From Sycobia sp. Sy_11 (taxonomy: Eukaryota > Arthropoda > Insecta > Hymenoptera > Epichrysomallidae): a DNA stretch of 64,000 nt. The stretch covers positions 200,001 to 264,000 of the forward strand of contig JACCIC010000207.1 of the NCBI GenBank assembly GCA_018907035.1, read 5' to 3'. The position numbers and the translations under genes were made by a program. Below are positions 22,886-34,357 of the stretch, piece by piece. Every line of letters starts with the position of its first letter. Position 1 is the stretch's first letter. The notes under the pieces were generated by a model. It was given only the letters and a program-made list of their open reading frames with translations, made no database searches and was not told where the DNA came from.

Positions 22886-23001
22886 ATGAACGAAAGTGAC
22901 TTACAGCTAGCCCAAGCGATGGTTGACTTGCAACCGAGGACTGAGGTGGCGCCAAAGAAGACGGTGATATCGCGCATGCACGAAAAACACCAAACATTCA
23001 G
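22886..23001 (+). CDS. first coding exon of an unidentified host gene
   Basis: The ATG lies in the context ACCAAGATGA and opens 38 codons starting MNESDLQLAQAMVDLQPRTE and ending MHEKHQTF. It is followed by a strong donor site (TTCAG|GTGAGT at 23001/23002) that leaves a phase-2 junction. The peptide is hydrophilic, lacks a signal peptide or transmembrane segment, and matches nothing I recognise. Unlike the mobile-element relics around it, it has normal codon composition, a GC-richer upstream region and no frame break. I take it as real host coding sequence, but its product is unknown. Confidence 0.6.
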
Positions 23002-23740
23002 GTGAGTCGGAGTGTACAGTTCTTTATACGGCGCTATTCTTGGCTATACAAACTCCTCCCGCCTCCATCGAGAGCTTCGTTCATGCTCTCGTGTAAGCGC
23101 GAGATGGTAAGATGTGTGATTCGTGCTTGATGGTGTTTCACCTATATGGCAATGCGCCACGGTCGGTTAAGGAAGATGGCGCGTGTACTATACTAATGAT
23201 CTATAGAGACTTCAGACGAAATGATTCCTTTTTTGCACAAAAATAAATTTGGATTTTCCACTGTAGCAACGGTGTCAAGGAAGTGGTATTTTGTACAATA
23301 TTATTATATAAATATACAATCTAGATTATGCACAAAGGGAACAAATTTTGGGCGTTTAAATTTATTTAAAACTATACCAGTAATATAGGAATAGATAAGT
23401 GTCATGAATTATTATAGAAAATCTTAATCTATTTATTATATCTAAATTTTTAATATCCTCCATAAGATTTTTTAATATTCTCCATGATTTTTTAATATTC
23501 ATGCACGTTACATATGTCTCTTGCTAGCGCATATTATAAATATATTATGTAATACTAAATATATAATTTAATATAAAAACAAGCTTTATGTGCATTTTAT
23601 TTATTCCTCTTATTATCTTAAATTATTTCAATTTTTCTTATCTTTAATGATGCAATGATTTTTTCATCTAAATTGGAAGTTTGGCAATTGTGATCAGTCT
23701 AAAATGAGCATTTCAAATGAGATCAAATTTTAATACAAGT
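23002..23740 (+). other. presumed intron 1, 5' part
   Basis: GC content falls within about 200 bp of the donor site to the AT-rich background. No coding features. Confidence 0.4.
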
Positions 23741-23812
23741 GCGATGGTGGTGTAATGGTCAGCATAGTTGCCTTCCAAGCAGTTGATCCGGGTTCGATTC
23801 CCGGCCATCGCA
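23741..23812 (+). tRNA. tRNA-Gly (anticodon UCC)
   Basis: The 72-nt sequence folds as a full cloverleaf. The acceptor is GCGATGG/CCATCGC with discriminator A. The A-box region is TGGTGTAATGGTCAGCAT, the anticodon loop is CTTCCAA with anticodon TCC, and the T arm/B box is GGGTTCGATTCCC. No intron. A T run (CATTTTTT) follows at once and serves as RNA polymerase III terminator. It is on the plus strand, apparently inside the intron of the host gene at 22886. Confidence 0.97.
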
Positions 23813-24774
23813 CATTTTTTGGTGTATATTTTTTAAAATACTTTCTTTTAATTTTTATTGATTTTGTTGAAATAATTTTTTTTATAACAAATCAAATATA
23901 CTTTTATTTTTAAACTATCACTTTTTACTTTTACTCTAAATTTAGATATTCATTGCATGCTTGCAACAATAATATATAGTCAAACTTTGTTGAGTAATAC
24001 GTAAAAAAATAAGCTTGCTGCAATTATAGAAAAATTACTTTATTAATAATTATTCATATGCAAATTTCATTTTTATTTGATGGTAAATTAATAAGAATTC
24101 AATATTGTTGTCCATTGAAGTGGCTTTAAAATTTTTTTAATTATTAATTACTTGAACAGATTATAATGCGATATATTCATCGATATTTTTAATATACCGT
24201 CAACATGTAAAGACCAAGATAAATTTATCTAATTTTTATCGATGGCAAACTCTTATTTTACCTTTATCGGCTAACTATAGTAAAAATCTGATAAATTCGC
24301 GATGCAAAGGTTTAATGTTCGATCGATCTACTATAGTAGAAACATAAGCAAAACAGTGTCAAGGTTCGATATTTGACGAAAAAAAAATAGAGAGGAGTTA
24401 TTGAAAAAACTCAAAACAATAAATGCAATAGAGGTCAAGTACGTATTTTGGCCCGTGTAAGAATTACATGCCGCACACAGGACATAAGAGATTTTTTCAT
24501 CACTGGCACTGACGATACGTAATAGAGTATTACATTTCACTGCCAGTTTGGTTACTAGCCGATGACAGAATATTGATATGTGATTTATAAAGACAAATTG
24601 ATACGTGACGATAGATTTTTACGGTAATCATCCTTTTATTTTTTTTAATTCCGCGAATTTTTTATTATGCATAGGCTTGAGAAAGATAAAGTGTGATAAT
24701 TTGAATAATAAAATAATATTTAATAATGCTTATTTAGTGTCGCGAGATATTTTCAATAAAATATTTAGATGAAT

Positions 24775-24778
<4 letters not shown>
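23813..24778. other. AT-rich non-coding stretch
   Basis: Apart from the tRNA terminator I see no feature here. Confidence 0.5.

Positions 24779-24825
<47 letters not shown>
24779..24825. repeat. (TA)n microsatellite
   Basis: A TA tract of about 47 bp that abuts the outer end of the minus-strand PLE terminal repeat. Confidence 0.97.
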
Positions 24826-24829
<4 letters not shown>

Positions 24830-25482
24830 TACTTTAATTGTGCTTATGTCGACTGTATTTAGATAAATTAATAAATATTTCTATTGGTCTTACAGTCCAA
24901 TTAAATAAATTAAACTTAATACATAATAATATCAATATATATTTATATCAATACTAATACTCATTAATATATAATTACTTGAAAATTACAATGACAGTCA
25001 GATTGTCCTTGTTTAAAATCACCTCCGTAGACTGATCTGAAATAAAAATATATTAGCTGAAAAAATTCTTTATTAGTGAAGTGTAATCTGACTGTCTCCA
25101 CACTGAGAAAAAAATATCTGTTATTAAGTAAATATTTTCTTTTTTTGTACCAAGTAAATTATTTTCTTAAATTCAGAAAGCATCTTCTTAAATCAAGGAA
25201 GTATTTACTTAATGCAAGAAGAATTCACTTGAATTAAACCACGTACTGTTAAATCTAGTGAATATTTTCTTAATTTAAGAAAATGATTTACTTGGTACAA
25301 AACAAGTAAATATTTACGTGATATTCAAAAATATTTTTTTCAGTGCACCATCTTTACCCAATTGAAGATGGAATGAGGTTTTCCAACGTTTCGAGCTCGC
25401 TACAGCTCCTCATCAGGGACTAAACCAAACCTTATATTAATATTCTAATTTATACGTACCCCTATCCCGACTAAACTGTCAT
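24826..25482 (-). mobile_element. Penelope-like element terminal repeat, inverted copy
   Basis: This pLTR lies in reverse orientation to the adjoining PLE piece at 25483-26560, giving inverted flanks around a coding remnant. It keeps the hammerhead-like core (25386-25416, best-preserved stem II) and the intron borders (donor at 25357, acceptor at 25057 on the minus strand). A MITE sits inside the intron. Confidence 0.85.
25101..25345. mobile_element. MITE with CACTGAG/CAGTG terminal inverted repeats
   Basis: A 245-bp insertion starts CACTGAGAAAAAAATAT and ends ATATTTTTTTCAGTG, an inverted pair of about 15 bp. Inner parts are also inverted (AAGTAAATATTTTC and TACCAAGTAAAT near the left end, their complements near the right). 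It interrupts the PLE repeat between ...GTCTCCA and CCATCTTTACCC, where uninterrupted copies are continuous, with an apparent 2-bp CA duplication. No coding capacity. The superfamily is not assigned. Confidence 0.8.
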
Positions 25483-26560
25483 TGATAATGGATATCCAAA
25501 TGAGTTTATTAATAATTAATTACACAGAGATTGTTTGACATTTATCATACCAAAATTAGATATAATGTAAGAGTTGATGTTAATAAGGGAAAAATTATAG
25601 TTTTACCATATGTTAGAGGATTATCGGAAAGAATTAAAAAACATTTTCGGAAATATAACATTAAAATTTTCTTTAACATAGTAATAATTTAAGTAAATTA
25701 TTTAATAATTACAAGGATAAGGATGATTTATATTTAAAATCAGGAGTTGAATATGTGAAAATCTGGAGTTGCTAACAAAATTAATTGTATCGATTCTAAT
25801 GAATTGGACAAACAAGTAGATATTTAAAAAAGAGAGTTTATGAACATAAATATAGTTTATGTAGTTCACATATTACTTCCGCTTTAAAGGAGCATTGTTT
25901 AAAGTTTTTATATTCTTTTGATTTTGTGAATGTGGATATTTTGGAACATGGTATTAATAATAAGTATAAAAGGGAGAGTCTTCAAAGTATTCACATTACC
26001 AGGAATCGGAATAATGTGAATTTAATGTTAGAGTCTAGTAAATTAGATAACATTTATCATTCTTTATTAAATTGATTGGTTTTGAACATTTTGTGTAGAA
26101 GGAAAATTGTATATTAAAAAAAAAAAATGTTAGTTTAGTGGGGATAGGGGTATATATAAATTAGAATATTAATATAAGGTTTGTTTTAATCTCTGATGAG
26201 GAGCCATAGCGAGTTCGAAACATTCGACAACCCCATTCAATCTTCAATTGGGTAAAGGAGGTGGGGACAGTCAGATTGCACTATAATAAAGAATTTTTTC
26301 AGCTAATATACTTTTATTTCAGATTATTCTACGGGGATGATTTTAAACAAGGACATTCTGACTGTCATTATAATTTTCAAATAATTATATATTGATGTGT
26401 ATTAGTATGGGTATACATATATATTAATATTATTGTGTATTAATTTTAATTAATTTAATTGGACTGTAAGATCAATAGAAATATTTATTAATTTATATAT
26501 AAAATTCTCAAAAATATTCTGATTGCAGAAGCAAAGAATTTTTCTTTACCAAACTATGTA
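25483..26560 (+). mobile_element. Penelope-like element, 3' half
   Basis: From about 25530 the plus strand carries the linker region (RVDVNKGKIIVLPYVRGLSE), then a GIY-YIG relic with frameshifts, KKRVYEHKYSLCSSHIT and EHCLKFLYSFDFVNVDILEH. The pLTR follows with a hammerhead-like core (26193-26222), an intron (26252-26302) and the conserved tail. The reverse transcriptase is missing. Confidence 0.85.
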
Positions 26561-27525
26561 TTCAATTAGTTTCATAATTTTATATAATAAATTTATGCAG
26601 AACTTTTGTAATGGCTCGCTGTTTCAATGTTTAATAATATACCATCTCTCACAATCTATTATAAAAGAGAAAACTGCAAACTAAAGCATTTATATTTTAG
26701 ATAAAATTAAATATTGTAAAATAATTGTACAAACTTTTAGCCAGAATAATACAACATTTTATAAATGATATTATTTAAGTTACAGTATCTTGTCAAAGTT
26801 ATATTAATTTATTATTTGGTTAAATCAAGATACGTATGAATAAATAAGCCCTATGAAAAGAAAAATTCTATGAAAATTTCTATGAAGAAATCATAGCCTG
26901 TCTTGTATTTACTATTTTAAGATCAATTAAATAATCCTTTAATATGGTCAAAAAATAAAATGTAATATAGAGAAATAGAGAAGAGTAAGAGAAAACCCCA
27001 GCGGAAAGCACAATGTATAAAGGTGAAGTTTATTCAATATTAACATAAAGTTTAATCACTAAAGTTTTTTTAACGGCGCTATTAGTTTTTATTGTATCTA
27101 TGTTTTTAACGACCCATGGCTACCCAGCGATAAAAACGCGTACGTAAAACTTCAAACTACGCACAAGCTATAGTACAGAAGTATGTTTGTCAATTGTTCG
27201 ATGCTTGAGTATATAATATCATAGAAAACTTACAATAGCTGCGAATACTGAAAAATCGCATCGAGGTAGAAATTTGTGTGCTACCGAAGTGAGTCAAGGT
27301 TGCTCTTATTTTGACATATTCTTAATATTTTGAACAGAATGGCACTTCCTTCGTTAACACTCCGTTGATTGAAATATCATTTAAAAAAAACGCATGGACT
27401 TTATATCAAAATTGTTATTACGCTTCAATCCTTTTTATTCCTTGTAAATAGATTGAAAATATATTATAAAATTAATAATGGATAAAATAATATAATAATT
27501 TGTATTTATTCTTTTCTCATTAAAG
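26561..27525. other. AT-rich non-coding stretch
   Basis: No recognised feature. It may be intron of the host gene. Confidence 0.4.
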
Positions 27526-27570
27526 CAATGCGATGTTCGAGTTAACAGTTGACCAAGTGGAGACACGAAG
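27526..27570 (+). CDS. weak candidate second coding exon
   Basis: A 45-bp stretch is preceded by a pyrimidine-rich tract ending TTAAAG and followed by GTAAAG. Joined in phase to the exon ending at 23001, it stays open and encodes SNAMFELTVDQVETR. Length, splice signals and phase fit, but a 15-codon open stretch is common by chance and no similarity supports it. Confidence 0.2.
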
Positions 27571-29481
27571 GTAAAGCAGTTACTCAAATTCATGCTTGTA
27601 CGCTAGCGCCACCCAGCATGTCTAGGTGTAACTACTTATTATTGGTATTATCTTACATGCCCAGTGTTTCCCAGTCGATAACGTTAACACCTATCTATAG
27701 TGTTTTTGTTTTCATTTTTCATAACGTATATAATATATATAGTACATTTTTTCTTTTGCACGTAGTATATTTGTTGTTATTGCAGTTTAGTTTATTCCTT
27801 TGCAAACTTATTTATTTTCCAAAAACATATTATTGAAATTACGGTAAGTACAGATGTCTGTAAGAGTGTGTGTTTATCCGTGCATAGATTTTTCACCACT
27901 TGTTTAACATAGTATATAACTATATCCTGAAAAATGCATTTTCTGCCATTGACCTAAAAATGCTTATGTTATAAAAATGCTTATGTTCTTTTATGTACCA
28001 TTGTGTGCTCACTAGTTCAAAATTGTACATTTTTCGTTATTTTTGATTTGATATGTTATTATATGTTGCTTTCACAACTTTTTACGTATTGAAACCTACT
28101 GTTGTCAAACGTGTATCTTTTTATGTACATATAAGTGAATAAATAGACTCATACAATTATCTAGATACTTATAGTTTAGAACTATTAAATTATAATATAA
28201 AAATATAATTATGTTTTACTGTATACATCAAGTTAATCTTAAGGAATTGCAATCAACGTGTGATTTTGGCCTAGATTCGACGACATCACTCCGATTAACT
28301 CCAAAATTAGCTGTTTAAAATTGTAGGAACTGTATAGCACTGTACCAATTCCAATTTACAACAATTCCTCGCTTATAATTAGGATTTTACATTTTATAGA
28401 TGTATTAAAAAAGTCTACCGTTTAGGAAAGCACTAATAATTCGTTCTAAAAAAGTCTTATATCTTTAGAAGAGGGTGATTTTCGCGAATTCAAGATATCC
28501 TAACATTTCATAGTGTTGATTTTAGTGATAATCAGAATTGTTTCGCTCGTAATAATATATATTAATACTGAATAATTTATTATTTTTAATCGATAACCGA
28601 TATTAGATAGTTTCTTAACGTATGGAATATTTATCTAAGCTATATAATTATTTAAAAAAAAAAATATTGTAAATTTCCCGATAAGATTTTCTTTTTCATA
28701 TTTAAAATCGCAAATATGCATGATAAAATGAATAAGACTGATCTTGATAATGGTCCAGAAAAGTGGATGATTGTGACGATAAAATAATTAATAAATAAAT
28801 AAATAATATAATCATGATGATGATTATAAAATCTATTATGACAGCAATTGAATTAATTTATTTTGATTAAACCAAAATAATCAAGATATAAAAGAAACTT
28901 TCTATAAAATGTATTAATAGTCAAGCACATGTCAATATGTAATTGTTAAACAAATGTAAAATATCTTTCGACATACTTTCTACGAAAGTATAAAATAAAA
29001 TAAGTTTGATAAATTATAATTCCTTATTGTTTCAAATCCTTTGTTTATAATGTACAATACATTTATATAAATAAAAATAATTCATGAAAATTGTTTCATT
29101 AGTATTAGAACTATTAGTCCGGGAGCCAGTGACATTTTTATGTCATATATTTAGCCTCGGCCGAAAATTAGTTTAAATGATTCGTTTCAATGTTTTCTAA
29201 ACCGTAGTGATCGTACGCTGTAATCCGCAAACTTTGTAAAAATGTTAAAAAATTGATAAAAACCAGGTTTTATAAAATAATTTTGAGTTTAGAAAAAAGT
29301 TGATCAATCAAAAGTTGTAGATCCTATTGAAATAAATTTTTTATGTTCTATCCATTTTTACTCTAAAGCTAATAATTATGGAGAAAAACGCAATTAGTTA
29401 TGAACATTTCGAGCTGTTATCGGCCCAAATTATAGCCGATATATCAGGGATCTATCTTGCCGCTCAGATCATACATTGTAC
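27571..29481. other. AT-rich non-coding stretch
   Basis: Long AT-rich DNA with no recognised coding or RNA feature. The open frame at 27549-27836 is hydrophobic low-complexity sequence without support. Confidence 0.45.
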
Positions 29482-30049
29482 AAGTACTTTTTAAAATTAA
29501 ATTTTGCTCATAAAATTATAGTTTTAAAGCGAAAATATATCGAATGTTATACATTTATTTTCGGTAGATACACAAATTTTGTTTAAAATCATTTTTAACA
29601 AACTCTCTATTGTTTCATATACTATCACTTATTTATTATTATATACAAAGTTTTTAATGATTTTCTCTTTCAGTATTAATTCGGCTAATTTGATGTATAA
29701 TATTAATGTTCTAAAGCTCCAAAAATTATTCGTAAACACCTTTCCCTAAATGTTACAAATTTTTCATTACGAATAAATCCAAAATACTGAAATACAATTA
29801 CGGTGAAGGAAATTAGTTATATGGAAAAATGGTAGTGATATATCTATACATATAGTTTATTTCTTTAAATTTTAGAGAATTTTTTCGCAGAAAAAGATAT
29901 AAATTATTACAATAATATACACGACACTTTAATTGGCTTTAATGGCTTTTAATGACACTTTTAATGGCTTGGAAGATGCTGTATTTAAAATTGGTTTTCA
30001 CTCTGTCAAAGAATAATATAACAGATAAATATGATAAAAATTATTTAAG

Positions 30050-30201
30050 CAAATCCCGGTCTCGGCCGATTGACCAAAGCACCGCTGTAATAATTTACAT
30101 GTGCTTTGTTTACAAACACATCCTAGACCTCCGTCGCTGATTAGCACCTATATTTGGAAGCATAAATAGAGCGACGTTCAATAACCAAAAAAAAAAAAAA
30201 A
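30050..30201 (+). mobile_element. tRNA-derived SINE, 5' truncated copy
   Basis: It begins at the B-box region (AAATCCCGGTCTCGGCCGAT) and continues with the shared body to a poly-A tail. Flanks TTATTTAA (30041-30048) and TTATTTAA (30203-30210) look like the target duplication. The unoccupied site exists in the other arm of the quasi-palindrome. Confidence 0.85.
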
Positions 30202-30381
30202 TTTATTTAAATGACAATAAGATTCTGGAAAAGTTATTAGGTGATTCGATGACAGTGCACCACGTGAGATATCCATCGTGTTCTAGGTTTCAATTAAATT
30301 CCAAATTAAATCGCGTGCTATAACTTCAGTTACCTATCAGTTGTCATTTATCCTCGTAAAATTCTTTTTCCACCTTGTTGT

Positions 30382-30384
<3 letters not shown>

Positions 30385-30445
<61 letters not shown>
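30385..30445. repeat. (TA)n microsatellite
   Basis: A TA tract of about 61 bp in the left arm of the quasi-palindrome. Confidence 0.98.
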
Positions 30446-30447
<2 letters not shown>

Positions 30448-31160
30448 TTTATTTGCAATAATATTTAGGATTGCAACAATGTGGAATGTATGTTCGCTGA
30501 AGCAATAAAAATATGTTCCCTATAACAGAAACGTGAGTAAAGTGCATTTGTAAACGCGTGCTTTTCATTGCTGCAGCGGACAAACATTCCAGATTGCTGC
30601 AATCCTAAAAATTATTATAAATGAACTTACATGCATTGTAGAATAAGATGGAAAAAGAATTTTACGAGGTGTGGTGCACTGTAATCGTATCACCTAAAAA
30701 ATTTTCCAGAATCTTACTGTCATTTGAATAATTTTTGTCATTTATCTGTTATATTATTCTTTGACAGAGTGTGATGCGAATGTAAAATTTTTTGTAAGTT
30801 TGAAACCAATTTTAAATACAGCACCTTCTAAGTCACTCTAACATATTATAATCGGAAAACTGTATTTCTAATAAATTAAAGAGTCTGCATATGTTATTTT
30901 TCTAACTTAAATATATTTGTGATAATCAAATTAGAAAAATGATTGTTATAGACAAAGTTCTCTGAATTTTATGGTGACAAGCATTAAAAACTTTGTATAT
31001 AATAACATCTAAATGACGATATATAAAACAGTAGAGAGTTTGTTAAATATTGTTTTAAACAAAATTTGGAGATCTACCTACAATAAATTTTTTATATCCC
31101 ATATGTTTTTGCTTTAAAACTAGAATTTTATGAGTAAAATTACAAATTAAATAGTACTTT

Positions 31161-32174
31161 AATTGTACTTTTTTTGACTGCTTATATACAAATTAATAAA
31201 TATTTTTTCATCGGTCTTACAGTCCAATCAATTCAATCGAAAACAATACGTAACAATATCAATACATATTTACCTTAACATTAATACATCAATACACAAA
31301 ACTAATAAAATTAAAAATTAAATAAAATATTATAATGACAGTCAGACTGTCCTTGTATACAGTCACCCCCGTAGACTAATCTGAAAATAAAATATTAGCT
31401 GAAAAAATTTTGTTAATAAAGTGCAATATGCCTCCCCCATACCCTTACCTAATTGAAGATCCAGTCCAACGTTTCGAGCTCGCTACGGCAGCTCCTCAGG
31501 GAGTAAACTAAACCTTATATTCTAATCTATATATACATTATCCCCACTACCAAATTTAGAAAATTAAATCTAAATCCCCCTTTACACAAATTGTTCAAAA
31601 CCAATCAATTTAATAAGGAATGATAAATATTGTCGAATTTACTAGACTCTAACATTAAATTCACATTATTCCGATTCCTGGTCATGTGAATACTTTGAAG
31701 ACTCTCCCTTTTATACTTATTATTAATACCATGTTCCAAAAATCCACATTCACAAAATCAAAAGAATATAAAAACTTTAAACAATGCTCCTTTAAAGCGG
31801 AGGTAATATGTGAGCTACGTAAACTATATTTATGTTCATAAATTCTCTTTTTTTAATATCAATCTGTTTGTCCAATATAGTATTTATTACAATCCATACA
31901 ATTAATTTTGTAAACAACTCCTGATTCTAAATATAAATCTTCGTTGTCTTTGCAATTATTAAACAACTTACTTAGATTATTGCTATTTTTAAAGAAAATT
32001 TGAATGTTATATTTCCGAAAATTTCTTTTAATTCTTTCAGATAATCCTCTAACATATAGTAAGACAATAATTTTGCCTCTGTTAACATCAACTCGTGCAT
32101 TATGTCTATTTTTGGTATTATAAATGTCAAACAATCTCTCAGCAATTAATCTATGAATAAATTCAATTGAATGA
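31161..32174 (-). mobile_element. Penelope-like element, 3' half
   Basis: On the minus strand this copy has the pLTR at its low-coordinate end (hammerhead-like core at 31469-31500, degenerate; intron borders). It is preceded by GIY-YIG and linker coding sequence. It is 5' truncated within the linker near 32174. Confidence 0.85.
31859..32134 (-). pseudogene. PLE linker and GIY-YIG domain fragment
   Basis: The open frame reads MFDIYNTKNRHNARVDVNRG, then VRGLSERIKRNFRKYNIQIF, and ends in VVYKINCMDCNKYYIGQT. The CxxC pair and KYYIGQT are the start of the GIY-YIG nuclease as found in PLEs. A frame break follows, and the rest (KKRIYEHKYSLRSSHITS) is in another frame. Confidence 0.85.
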
Positions 32175-32218
32175 CAAATAAAAAGTAATAATAGATAACA
32201 GATAAAGAATAAACAAGC

Positions 32219-32584
32219 TATTGAATTTTTATTAAATATAGTAGGTGGAATGTTAAATACACGAAATAATCTTTTAACATGAACTTTATTTCAAACGAGG
32301 AAAGAAAAGACGTCTGTTTAAACGAAAGGACAACGCAAGACTCTCAACAGTACTCGAAATTGAAAACTCTGCAAGCCTTTGTGAGAAACTTAAAACCTAT
32401 ATAAAAACTCATCAGGCATCTAGACAATAAACTCATAAATCATTTGCCGCGCAGGGCAGCAAAGACGCAGATCGTAATAAGACACAGTGGACACATATGT
32501 TTACATCCTTTTACGATACTCTCCAATATTTAGTTTCAAGTATTTTTTGCTTTATTATTTATAGAAGGCTAAAATAATCTAACA
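32219..32584 (-). mobile_element. solo Copia LTR
   Basis: This 366-bp sequence matches the two LTRs of the Copia element at 50259-55866 with several small differences. Flanks CAAGC (32214-32218) and AAAGC (32585-32589) agree at four of five positions, as expected for a target duplication. It arose by LTR-LTR recombination and is older than the full copy. Confidence 0.9.
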
Positions 32585-32639
32585 AAAGCATTTTATTAAA
32601 ACAAAATATATTAATAGATAAACATTAAAAAGGAAATTT

Positions 32640-34357
32640 GAATGTTTAAGAAATAAAAAACAATTTCAAAGCTATCCGATTAACAATGCAAACAATAAAA
32701 ATTGGTTTAGGAATCTAACTGACAAGGATATACCAAATGAAGTAGTAAACATCATGTCTAAAGGTGCCAAACATGGAATATAATATTTTAAAAATAATCT
32801 CCCGATCGAAGAAATCATCGCGAAGGTTGAAAGTAACCTTATTGGTTTAAATGATGAAGTGAAACAGGAGTGTAGGGCATTTTTGGTTAATGTCATTAGT
32901 AATTTTAAAAGAGAAAATAAATTTGATAATTTTTTAAATAGTAATTTTATACATGAATTAATTGCCGCGAAGAATTTTTTGAGAAATAACCCTAATATAA
33001 TTTTCCAAAAGGCTGACAAAGGTAATGTAACTGTAGCTTCCAATGAACTTGATTACATAAATAGTATAAATAATATATTAAATAATGATAGTACTTATTT
33101 AAAAAATGGTAATCCACACATCATTAAGCTACAAAATAATTTGAAAGAGTTATTAAATAATTAAAGACATGAATATATAAATGATACTACATATAAATAT
33201 TTAAAATGTGAAAATGGTACTGTAGCAAAATGTTATGGGCTTCCCAAGATTCGTAAAGAAAATCTGACATTTAGAATAATAATATCTTCTCCAAATTTCC
33301 CAACTTATAATATTGCCATATTTTTCTCTAATATATTGGTTAAGATAGTTGGAAAAACTAGTTCTTATATTATGGATAGTTGGTTTTTTTCAATGAAATG
33401 AAAGATATTGTTATTCCGAAAACCTACAAGATGATTTCATTGGATGTAGTATATTTGTTTACAAATGTACCTTTAGAATTGTTAAATGATCTTATACAGC
33501 AGTAGAAGTGACATGAAATTAATTTACATACAAAATTAACAATGAATTAATTTACATAGAAAATTAACAATGAATGAATTTATTAAAGCAATTAATTTAG
33601 TTTTTATAACACACTTTTTTCGTTCAATAATAAATTTTATGAATATAAATACGGATGTCCAATGTGGTCACCTTTATCACCGGTTATAGCTAATTCAGTT
33701 ATAGGAAAATTAGAAACTATAGCTTTGTCAAAATTGCGTTTTGAACCAATGATATTTAAGAGATATGTTCATGAAATCTTTACAATTTTTTCAGAAGTTT
33801 TTGTGAATGAAATGGTGGATGTTTTTAATTCTATAAATGACAGAATTAAATTTACAAGGGAGGTTGAGGTTAATAATCAGTTGAGTTTTCTAGACATTAA
33901 TGCCATTAGATGTAGTAATAATAACGTGAAACTTAATTGGTACAGAAAGCCTACTTGGTGATGTAGGTTTTCAGGTTTTAATTCACACCACCAATTCAGA
34001 AACATAATTGGAGCATTAGATGGTGTCATTGACAGAGCAATAAAATTATCACATAAAGATTTTAGACAAAATAATTTACAGAAAATAAGAGAAACTTTCA
34101 TTAATAATGTTTATCCAATTGAATTTATTAATAGATTAATTGCTGAGAAATTGTTTGACATTTATAATACCGAAAATAGATATAATGCACGAGTTGATGT
34201 TAACAGAGGCAAACTTATTGTTTTACCATATGTTAAAGGATTATCTGAAAGAATTAAAAGAAATTTTCGGAAATATAACATTCAAATTTTCTTTAAAAAT
34301 AGAAATAATTTAATTAAGTTGTTTAATAATTGCAAAGATAAGGATGATTTACATTTA
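32640..34357 (+). pseudogene. Penelope-like element reverse transcriptase region
   Basis: This is the most complete PLE coding region in the window, broken by frameshifts. Recognisable blocks are IPNEVVNIMSKGAKHG and RNNPNIIFQKADKGNVTVAS (32859-33164), AKCYGLPKIRKENLTFRIII (about 33225-33285), YNIAIFFSNILVKIVGKT, and SPLSPVIANSVIGKLE with FKRYVHEIFT (33662-33961). The catalytic YVDDIF has become YVHEIF, so the enzyme is dead. FYHMLKDYLKELKEI-type linker follows. The frame is cut at 34357 by a long LTR and resumes at 35681. Confidence 0.85.

Larger units (their letters stand above)
29482..31160. repeat. 1.7-kb quasi-palindrome
   Basis: The left arm (29482-30510) matches the reverse complement of the right arm (30560-31160) over most of its length. 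Matched landmarks are AAGTACT at 29483 with 31152-31160, TTATATACAAAGTTTTTAAT at about 29640 with 30985-31005, CTGTATTTAAAATTGG near 29985 with 30810-30830, CTCTGTCAAAGAATAATATA near 30002 with 30750-30775, and GGATTGCAACAATGTGGAAT at 30468 with 30585-30607. The centre lies near 30535. A SINE and a (TA)n tract interrupt only the left arm. No coding sequence. Confidence 0.85.

Noticed and set aside
22666..23005. Open frames of 103 (-) and 86 (+) codons around the host exon
   Set aside because: The minus frame is an antisense shadow; the plus frame extends the exon frame upstream through a GA repeat, and the ATG at 22886 has the better context.
29952..30140. 62-codon plus-strand open frame
   Set aside because: It spans the quasi-palindrome arm and a truncated SINE.
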